Of a stretch of 64,000 nt of DNA, positions 58,034 through 64,000 are shown one piece after another; positions within the stretch are counted from its first letter, which is position 1, and each line of letters begins with the position of its first letter. This DNA is from Methylocystis sp. B8 (GTDB lineage: Bacteria; Pseudomonadota; Alphaproteobacteria; Rhizobiales; Beijerinckiaceae). Both the position numbers and the translations under genes were made by a program. The notes under the pieces were generated by a model that was given only the letters and a program-made list of their open reading frames with translations, was not told the origin of the DNA and searched no databases. The stretch lies in the NCBI RefSeq assembly GCF_005771425.1, contig NZ_VBTZ01000003.1, positions 62,001 to 126,000 on the forward strand. Reading direction: 5' to 3'.

Positions 58034-59986
58034 ATGCTTTTGAATAACTTGGCGTTACCGATATTGGCCCTGCCGCGCGCTGCCAAACGGCTAGTCGTTG
58101 CGGCAGTAGATTTCAGCCTTTGCGTGCTCACAATTTGGTTCGCCTTCTATCTCCGATTGGGAGAGTTTATCGAACTGAGCGGCCCATCCTTGTGGGCGGT
58201 GATGGCCTCTGTGTTGATCGCCCTGCCGATATTCGCGGTTTTCGGGCTTTATCGAGCAATTTTCCGCTATTCGGGTTGGCCGGCCTTAATGACAGTGACC
58301 AAGGCGATCGGAGTATATGGCCTAATCTTTGCGGCCATATTTACCGCCATCGGAGTACAGGATGTGCCGCGCACGATCGGTTTAATCCAACCGATTTTGT
58401 TGCTTTTGTCGGTAGGCGCCTCGCGAGCGGTTGCCCGTTTTTGGCTGGGCGGCTTGTATGAAAGACAGCTCAAGCTGGCGACTTTGCCTAAGGTGCTGAT
58501 TTATGGTGCCGGAAGCGCCGGACGTCAGTTGGCGGCGGCGATGGCGAACAGCCATGAGATGAGAGTAATCGCATTTCTGGACGATGACGACCGTTTGCAA
58601 GGCCATGTGGTTAACGGCTTGCCCATCCATAGTCCGGATGATTTGTCTCATTTGGTGGAGACGCGTGACATCAGCACGGTATTGCTAGCATTGCCTTCGG
58701 CTGGTCGCAAACGGCGTAATGAAATCCTGAACCAGATGTTGCACGCCAAGGTGTCGTTGCGCACGTTACCGAGCTTCTCTGAGCTCGCGAAGGGCACGAT
58801 CACAGTTTCGGATTTGCAGGACCTAGACATTGACGACCTATTGGGACGCGAACCGGTCATGCCTGATCATGCACTGCTCGAGAAAGACATCATAGGCAAA
58901 GTAGTTCTGGTCACAGGGGCAGGCGGCTCTATCGGCAGCGAATTGTGTCGCCAGATTATCCAAGTCGGGCCAGTTGCTCTCTTGCTGGTCGATCATAGCG
59001 AGTTCGCGCTCTATCAAATCCATCAGGAGTTGCAGGCAAAACTTGTGGGAACCGCGGTCAAGCTGGTTCCCTTGCTCGCTTCGGTGCGTGATGAGAGACG
59101 CACCAACGAGATCATGTCGACATGGAGGCCCCATACCGTCTATCACGCCGCCGCATACAAGCACGTGCCCTTGGTCGAGCATAACCCGTCAGAAGGCGTC
59201 AAGAACAATGTGTTTGGCACGTTGACGGCGGCAAAGACGGCTGCTGCGCAAGGTGTGGCGAATTTCGTGTTAATCAGCACAGACAAAGCGGTCCGGCCAA
59301 CCAATATCATGGGCGCCAGCAAACGCTTAGCGGAGATGGTGTTGCAAGCGTTGGCGGCGGCCTCGCGAAACACAAAATTCTCGATGGTCCGCTTCGGCAA
59401 TGTGCTGGGGTCGTCCGGTTCGGTCGTCCCCAAGTTTCGCCAGCAGATCCGGGATGGAGGACCGATTACCCTGACCCACCCGGACATCACCCGTTATTTC
59501 ATGACAATCCCAGAAGCTACTCAGCTAGTCATCCAGGCCGGGGCGATGGCCATAGGGGGAGACGTGTTTGTGCTGGATATGGGACAATCAGTCAGAATCA
59601 TGGATCTGGCGCGCCGAATGATCGAACTCTCTGGCCTAACGGTGAAGGATGAGATGGATCCGGATGGCGACATCGATATTGAAGTCGTTGGACTGCGACC
59701 TGGCGAGAAACTTTACGAGGAACTTTTGATTGGTGACAATCCTCGGCCCACACTGCACCCACGGATCATGAAGGCGCATGAAGACTTTTTGCCTTGGGCG
59801 GTCCTTGAGGAAAAGCTCAATGCCCTCGAGCATGCCCTGAATGTGAACGATATCGACCGCATACGCTTGATGCTGGAACAGTTGGTCTCAGGCTACACAC
59901 CTGAAGACGAGATTGTGGACTGGGTACACATGGAGCATGAAGCAGGGGTAGCTGACGCGTTAGACGCCGCAACAGTTCCGAGTTGA
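58034..59986 (+). CDS. WbpM/CapD-type UDP-N-acetylglucosamine 4,6-dehydratase
   Basis: A large (650 aa) membrane-bound nucleotide-sugar dehydratase. Four or five N-terminal membrane helices (about 15-135), then a CoA-binding-like Rossmann domain (VLIYGAGSAGRQLAAAM about 155-171) and the catalytic SDR domain (VVLVTGAGGSIGSELCRQ about 291-308). The active site is LISTDKAVRPTNIMGASKR: Met426 takes the place of the usual Tyr with Lys430, as known for WbpM. RYFMTIPEATQLV and GLRPGEKLYEELL complete the family pattern. It produces UDP-4-keto-6-deoxy-GlcNAc, precursor of QuiNAc, FucNAc or diNAcBac. Start TTG/ATG uncertain within a few codons; the stop faces the ligase-like gene. Confidence 0.9.
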   Translation: MLLNNLALPILALPRAAKRLVVAAVDFSLCVLTIWFAFYLRLGEFIELSGPSLWAVMASVLIALPIFAVFGLYRAIFRYSGWPALMTVTKAIGVYGLIFAAIFTAIGVQDVPRTIGLIQPILLLLSVGASRAVARFWLGGLYERQLKLATLPKVLIYGAGSAGRQLAAAMANSHEMRVIAFLDDDDRLQGHVVNGLPIHSPDDLSHLVETRDISTVLLALPSAGRKRRNEILNQMLHAKVSLRTLPSFSELAKGTITVSDLQDLDIDDLLGREPVMPDHALLEKDIIGKVVLVTGAGGSIGSELCRQIIQVGPVALLLVDHSEFALYQIHQELQAKLVGTAVKLVPLLASVRDERRTNEIMSTWRPHTVYHAAAYKHVPLVEHNPSEGVKNNVFGTLTAAKTAAAQGVANFVLISTDKAVRPTNIMGASKRLAEMVLQALAAASRNTKFSMVRFGNVLGSSGSVVPKFRQQIRDGGPITLTHPDITRYFMTIPEATQLVIQAGAMAIGGDVFVLDMGQSVRIMDLARRMIELSGLTVKDEMDPDGDIDIEVVGLRPGEKLYEELLIGDNPRPTLHPRIMKAHEDFLPWAVLEEKLNALEHALNVNDIDRIRLMLEQLVSGYTPEDEIVDWVHMEHEAGVADALDAATVPS

Positions 59987-60036
59987 GCCCCGCGAGGGAA
60001 GAACGGCGGTAAACAGGATCAAGCGTCGTGACGCAA

Positions 60037-61425
60037 CTACAGTGATCCCAGAGTTTTCATGCTTCCAAGCGCTTTGGTTTGTCCCTTGCGCAGGGCGACA
60101 TCGGACCCGATGCAGAGGCCGAAAGGGAGCCAGAACGTGACCCAGTACCAGTTTGCAAAAGACGTTTGAACTTCGTAATCGACCAATCCGGCGATGCTCA
60201 ATGTCAAAAGAACGCACAACGGGGCTGGGTTCCCGCCGGCGCGATAGTAACTGAACGTCGAGCGCACACCGCCAAGAAGAAGCACCAACATTGCTAAGCC
60301 TGCGCCCAAGCCGCCGCGGATTTGAGCTGCCAAAACCATGTTGTGGGGATGAAGTATTCTTTCACCATTGCTGACCGGGACGCCGAATATGATCCTTTGT
60401 CCGTATCCGCTAAACGGCTGCTCTAAAGCCATCGGAATGAATTTACTCCAGATTTCCAATCGGAGCCCGTCACCCCTCCTCAGAGCCAGGTCACGAAAAT
60501 GGGGGATAATTATAACTAAGAACGCAGTTATTGCGGCGAAAAGAATAATCGCCTGTCGTATGCGTCGTGACGATATTAGGGAATAAACGCACAAGCTGCC
60601 AACTGATCCGACAAGAGCGCCGCGCCCCTGCGTGAGCAGGATCGCTATGAAGAGGACAAGAGCTGAGAGGAGGAGCAGAACGCGTCTCCAGTTCGACTCT
60701 AGGATAGAGGCAGTCGCGACAGAGGCGACGAAAAACATCGCGTATGTCAGACTGGCGTTCGTCGGCCAAAAGGCGGTGGCAAGGCCGTAGGTTGGATAAA
60801 GCCGATTGTCGACGATTGATGCAAGATCAGGCAATCCTTTGACAAAAACAACCAAATTTGCGGCTGCGTTGAGCGCAACGGTCGGTGCCAGGATAGTGTA
60901 AAACGCATCGAAAAAATTATGATAATCGACTACCAGTCGTGCCGTTACGAGTAGAAAGAGCAGAACCGGAATCATGAGTAGCATTTGTTGTATAAACGAT
61001 AGCACGTCAGGTTCGGGATGCACCCAAGAACTCGCCGTAATGCACACCGTATAAAGCACGGCCGCTCCAAACATGGGCGAGCGCGCCATATGCAGCGTGC
61101 GTGCGGTGTTCTGTGCAGATATGGCGATTGGCAAGGCCAGAGTCCGCCATCTGAACCGGAACTGCGCTATGTGAAAGGGTAGGAACGCTAACGGAAGAAC
61201 CGCATACAGGAACAGCTCGTGCCCCAAAAAAAAATTATTCGATAGGAACATCGAAGCGATGAACACGATGTAGGCTGCAAAGAGATACGTTACATTAGCT
61301 GATCGCTCAGATGCCGGGTTCGGCGCAGCGCATGCTTCTTGCTGAGTTGCACCAGAAATAACGTCGATCAATCGCCGAATGACGGGCACAAAAGAAAATA
61401 TAACATCTTCTTTAAAGCCTGACAT
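60037..61425 (-). CDS. O-antigen ligase-like protein (WaaL/Wzy_C family)
   Basis: A polytopic inner-membrane protein, 462 residues with about 11-12 predicted spans, expected to join undecaprenyl-linked O-polysaccharide to lipid A-core in the periplasm. ILLTQGRGALVGSVGSL (about 261-277), RLEIWSKFIPMALEQPFSGYG (split: RLEIWSKF, then PFSGYGQ, about 316-336) and the periplasmic-loop LHPHNMVLAAQIRGG (about 347-361) with its conserved His are Wzy_C hallmarks. A Wzy polymerase cannot be excluded from sequence, but the ABC-exporter context favours a ligase. Convergent with the WbpM-like gene; 50 bp separate the stops. Confidence 0.82.
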   Translation of the reverse strand: MSGFKEDVIFSFVPVIRRLIDVISGATQQEACAAPNPASERSANVTYLFAAYIVFIASMFLSNNFFLGHELFLYAVLPLAFLPFHIAQFRFRWRTLALPIAISAQNTARTLHMARSPMFGAAVLYTVCITASSWVHPEPDVLSFIQQMLLMIPVLLFLLVTARLVVDYHNFFDAFYTILAPTVALNAAANLVVFVKGLPDLASIVDNRLYPTYGLATAFWPTNASLTYAMFFVASVATASILESNWRRVLLLLSALVLFIAILLTQGRGALVGSVGSLCVYSLISSRRIRQAIILFAAITAFLVIIIPHFRDLALRRGDGLRLEIWSKFIPMALEQPFSGYGQRIIFGVPVSNGERILHPHNMVLAAQIRGGLGAGLAMLVLLLGGVRSTFSYYRAGGNPAPLCVLLTLSIAGLVDYEVQTSFANWYWVTFWLPFGLCIGSDVALRKGQTKALGSMKTLGSL

Positions 61426-61620
61426 ATTGAAAGCCCCTGTGTCGGTTCACACCGATCGATTTTTCTCTATCGTTCATAGCTCGTGAACCGCCCCATCGAG
61501 TGGTCCACACTGAAGCTATGGACTGCGCCGTTCTGAAGCGCTTTTTGCATTACTGCCTTTTCCGTTCCGCCGCAACAGATCTGACTGGCCCCTAAGGAGT
61601 GGTCCGATTTCAATGTTAGT

Positions 61621-62240
61621 TCATAGCTGGCCACGCGATGAAGTCGGGCACGAATGTTTCCGGGCCGGGGCAGGGTAATTCAACGAGGCGTGCGGGCGCA
61701 TCGTGTTAAAGTGACGCCGCCAGCTGTCGATGATGATCTGGGCCTTGCACAGTGTGTAGAATATTTCGCCGTCGAGCAGTTCGTCGCGTAAGCGAATTCC
61801 GGTCCATAGTCTGAACGCACATGGCCGGGAACGCCGCGACAGGATGAAGAGATCGGAGAGCATGTCGATGACATCGACGGATTTCAGCCTCCGATCGATT
61901 CTTATGGCCAGACATTCATGCGGGAACTCATCGACGATGTTCAGTATGCGGTATTTCCTTCCGTCATGCGTGCGGTCCTCGACGAAGTCGTAGGACCAGA
62001 CGTGATTGCGGCGTTCCGCCCGCAGGCGCGCGCATGATCCGTCCGCGAGCCAGAGTCGCTCACGCTTGTGTTGCTTCGCAGGAACCTTCAATCCTTCGCG
62101 CCGCCAGATGCGCTCGACGCGTTTGTTGTTGACTCCCAGCCAGCTCGGCGCGGTAGTTCGGCGATCTCGCGATAGATGTAGTGGCCGTATTGACGAGCGA
62201 GTTCGACGGTGTCAGGGGTCAGCCGTTCCTCATCCTTAAA
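61621..62240 (-). pseudogene. IS3-family OrfB, frameshifted and internally deleted
   Basis: Readable parts: YGHYIYREIAELPRRAGW (about 62180, separate frame), KVPAKQHKRERLWLADGS, NHVWSYDFVEDRTHDGRK, DVIDMLSDLFILS, then in another frame HVRSDYGPEFA, and finally RDELLDGEIFYTL, SWRRHFNTMRPHASL. The first two catalytic Asp positions (SYDFV, SDYGPEF) can be found, but the stretch between GPEF and LRDELL, which carries the catalytic Glu of the DDE triad, is missing. Inactive. Confidence 0.75.
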
Positions 62241-62329
62241 CCCCCCGGCGCCTTTGCGCTGCGTCGATCGATGCTCTCCGAGCGCCGCACAGCGCCGCGA
62301 CGCTCGGACACATGCAACGCAGACCGATC

Positions 62330-62648
62330 ACCAGACGGCGGCGGGCGGGGCTTAAAAGTTTCCCTTGGCAGCCTCTGAAGGATCAACTTGCCGAGCGTCA
62401 GATCGGAAACCGCCCTGCGAAACCGGGCGTTGTCTTGCTCAAAGTCCCTCAGTCGTTTGAGTTGGTCACCCTTCAATCCGCCGTATTCTTGCTGCCACCG
62501 GTAGTAGGTCACTCTCGGTCACGCCAATCTGACGAACGGCGTCGGCAACGTTCTGCCCTTGCGAAAGCAGGAAATCGACTTGCCGCAACTTCGCGACGAT
62601 CTCTTCCGGCTTGTGGATTTTCCTCGGGATTTTGGCCCTCCTCGTCAT
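62330..62648 (-). pseudogene. IS3-family OrfA, frameshifted
   Basis: MTRRAKIPRKIHKPEEIV, AKLRQVDFLLSQGQNVADAV and RQIGVTE are followed, after a one-base shift near 62512, by TYYRWQQEYGGLKGDQL, KRLRDFEQDNARFRRAV and SDLTLGKLIL. The HTH and leucine-zipper halves are complete but in different frames. Start at ATG 62648. Confidence 0.75.
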
Positions 62649-62720
62649 TTCAAAAGATATACATCAGGTCGGACCACTCCCTGGGGGCCAGTCAGTGCCG
62701 CGCCGCCAACGACCGGCGCG

Positions 62721-63638
62721 TCACAAGTCGGTTGCGCCGACGTCTTGGGCGGAGACGCGGAATGGGCGCGGACGAAAGTAAAGGTCCCTCTCGGCATCGG
62801 AATGGTCGAACACCATGTCCTGGTTCATGCGCTCCGCCATGCTCGGCGACCAGTGGCGGAAGCGTGGCAGGAGCTGAGCCAGTGCAACGCCAGCCCTGAC
62901 GGCCGTCAACGGGACAGACACGAGCCGCTCTGTTCGATCCAAGGCCTTAAACACGCGGGATGCCATGTCGCGATAAGAAAGGACCTCGCCGCCCGAGATG
63001 TTGTAGGCGCGAACGACCGCCGCCGGAGCGGCAAGAGCGGCCACGCAGGCGGCGGCGACGTCTTCGACATGGACCGGCTGGCGCAGGCCGCAGGCCGAGC
63101 CGAGCACAGGGAAAAAACCAAAACGCCGGATAAACGCAGCCATTTCCGCGATGTTTCTGTCGCGGCCGCTGCCGTAAATTAGCGTAGGGCGCAGGATTGT
63201 ACACGCGACATTTCTGCGGACGGCCCAGTCGGAGACCGTCTCTTCCGCCGCGGCCAAGCGTTTGGCGAGGATGCGCTCGTTGGAGTCCGAGGAGCCGATC
63301 TTAGTGAAGCGGCTTGTCGAGGAGAGTGCGACAATACGTCTTACGCCGTGGGCCTCGAGCATGCGAAGGCGGTCGGGGAGCACCCAGATAGGGGAGAGGA
63401 AGATCCAGGAAGTGATCGCAGTGTCGATCATGGTCAAGGGCAGTGGTGCGTCCGCGCATACCGGGGTCGGAAGAACACGCCAAGTCACATTACCATTGTT
63501 GTTACCGTAGCCGACGTGCTGACGGGAAAACGCGGTCACCTGCCAGCCGTCGGCGTTCAGCGCGTTCACAAGGCTGTCGCCTATAGGACTTCGTGCACCA
63601 ACCACACCTACAATGCCCTTACTGCCTGAGGTTCGCAT
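62721..63638 (-). CDS. Atypical NAD-dependent epimerase/dehydratase-like SDR
   Basis: 305 residues. GIVGVVGARSPIGDSLVNAL (about 8-27) is the dinucleotide motif, VRRIVALSSTSRF (about 100-112) is the strand with catalytic Ser/Thr, and LRPTLIYGSGRDRNI (about 150-164) and QPVHVEDVAAACV (about 185-197) are typical of WbpV/WbpK-like epimerases. The expected YxxxK reads RILAK in NERILAKRLAAAE, so the catalytic Tyr is absent; either it is inactive as a reductase or it belongs to the atypical SDR group. ATG 63638 with GGGGGAAGG directly upstream is a good start. Usually found near the PglC-like transferase, where it makes 6-deoxy-HexNAc nucleotide sugars. Confidence 0.8.
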   Translation of the reverse strand: MRTSGSKGIVGVVGARSPIGDSLVNALNADGWQVTAFSRQHVGYGNNNGNVTWRVLPTPVCADAPLPLTMIDTAITSWIFLSPIWVLPDRLRMLEAHGVRRIVALSSTSRFTKIGSSDSNERILAKRLAAAEETVSDWAVRRNVACTILRPTLIYGSGRDRNIAEMAAFIRRFGFFPVLGSACGLRQPVHVEDVAAACVAALAAPAAVVRAYNISGGEVLSYRDMASRVFKALDRTERLVSVPLTAVRAGVALAQLLPRFRHWSPSMAERMNQDMVFDHSDAERDLYFRPRPFRVSAQDVGATDL

Positions 63639-64000
63639 CCTTCCCCCTGCCCGCCGCGGGTCCCGACGGCATCGGCTTGGTAACCGGACTCGCTCAATTT
63701 ATGTGCGTCGACCGCGGCTGTGGTTTCGGTGCAGCAATCCCACGCGAAATTCAAGTCTAGTTTGACTGACCTTGCCTCCAAAGCAAGTGACGATGCCGAG
63801 GCGCCACTCTTGATATGCCGGAAACACGGCCAAGAGTCATCAGCGCTATGGCCTTGCATCACCCTGGGCGGCCTTTGATGGGACCGTTGAATTAACTGGG
63901 GTATGCTTGTCCATGGACCCTTAACGCCCGTTAAGGAAAAGAGTTGCCGACTCAAAGGGAGACGGCGATGCGATGAACGATAACGATCGAAGGCACGGAC
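63639..64000. other. Upstream region of the SDR gene and start of a further gene
   Basis: About 330 bp with no credible gene; the minus frame over 63608-63955 has no family resemblance. CCTTAAC (63919-63925) and GTTAAGG (63930-63936) form a short palindrome, a possible regulator site. ATG 63974, preceded by GGGAGACGG, may open a gene that runs past the window edge; only nine codons are visible. Confidence 0.4.

Larger units (their letters stand above)
61581..62695 (-). mobile_element. Degenerate IS3-family insertion sequence
   Basis: Bounded by 27-bp inverted repeats (61581-61607 and 62669-62695) that differ at only two positions; the shared core is CTGACTGGCCCC and GGAGTGGTCCGA. OrfA and OrfB relics lie on the minus strand. 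At 1115 bp it is shorter than the usual 1.2-1.25 kb, and both genes are broken. No clear target duplication was found by eye. Confidence 0.8.

Noticed and set aside
60037-61425. Wzx flippase/Wzy polymerase system
   Set aside because: No Wzx-like protein is visible, and Wzm/Wzt genes are present; the single Wzy_C-family protein is better read as a ligase.
63608-63955. 115-codon minus-strand frame upstream of the SDR gene
   Set aside because: No similarity or clear ribosome-binding site, and it overlaps the SDR start region.
1-64000. CRISPR array, tRNA or rRNA genes
   Set aside because: No regularly spaced direct repeats and no tRNA- or rRNA-like sequences were noticed on either strand, though this was by eye only.

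Overview
The window is a GC-rich alphaproteobacterial surface-polysaccharide locus. The organism call is inference: the insertion-sequence remnants (IS3, IS5/IS427, IS66, IS110, IS630 and IS21 types) and the coding style resemble Hyphomicrobiales (Bradyrhizobium/Methylocystis-like), and no rRNA or housekeeping gene is present to confirm it. Several AT-richer genes (SGNH hydrolase near 10 kb, nucleotide-sugar dehydrogenase near 56 kb) look foreign to the rest.

Layout. 1-13.7 kb is a mosaic of single glycosyltransferase genes separated by broken insertion sequences and gene stubs (RmlA C-terminus, IS21 IstA N-terminus, IS630, IS5, IS66 and IS110 tails). 13.77-15.17 kb is a control region: two similar palindromes, a winged-helix regulator, a NusG/RfaH-like antiterminator, a hairpin and a sequence matching 11 of 12 bases of the enterobacterial ops element. 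From 15.17 to 53.78 kb run 38 genes, all on the + strand, many overlapping by 4 bp, ending at a strong hairpin. 53.8-57.5 kb is again IS debris with a GT2 gene, an AsnB stub and a UDP-sugar dehydrogenase. 57.5-60 kb holds the initiating sugar-phosphate transferase and a WbpM-type dehydratase; an O-antigen ligase-like gene converges on it. A degenerate IS3 element and an atypical SDR gene close the window.

How it works together (inference from families). A polyprenyl-phosphate sugar transferase (57.5 kb) starts the chain, up to eleven glycosyltransferases extend it, the Wzm/Wzt ABC transporter exports it, and the WaaL-like ligase attaches it to lipid A-core. No Wzx flippase is seen. The first genes of the long operon (SpsF-like cytidylyltransferase, Gfo/Idh oxidoreductase, DegT aminotransferase, SDR, GNAT, NeuB-like synthase) resemble the Bacillus sps/legionaminate set and probably make a CMP-activated nonulosonate-like sugar, although no hydrolysing 2-epimerase is visible. 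They are followed by AsnB and a WbpG-like amidotransferase. The most unusual part is 26.7-37.6 kb: a Cys-less AsnB-like enzyme, a DUF4910 protein, an HMGL-type aldolase, an AMP ligase, an acyl carrier protein, a cyclase-family hydrolase, a VOC protein, methyltransferases and an AAC(3)-type N-acyltransferase. Together these look like a small natural-product pathway that builds an acyl group and puts it on an amino sugar. Eleven methyltransferase-like genes and a PhyH-type dioxygenase suggest a heavily decorated glycan.
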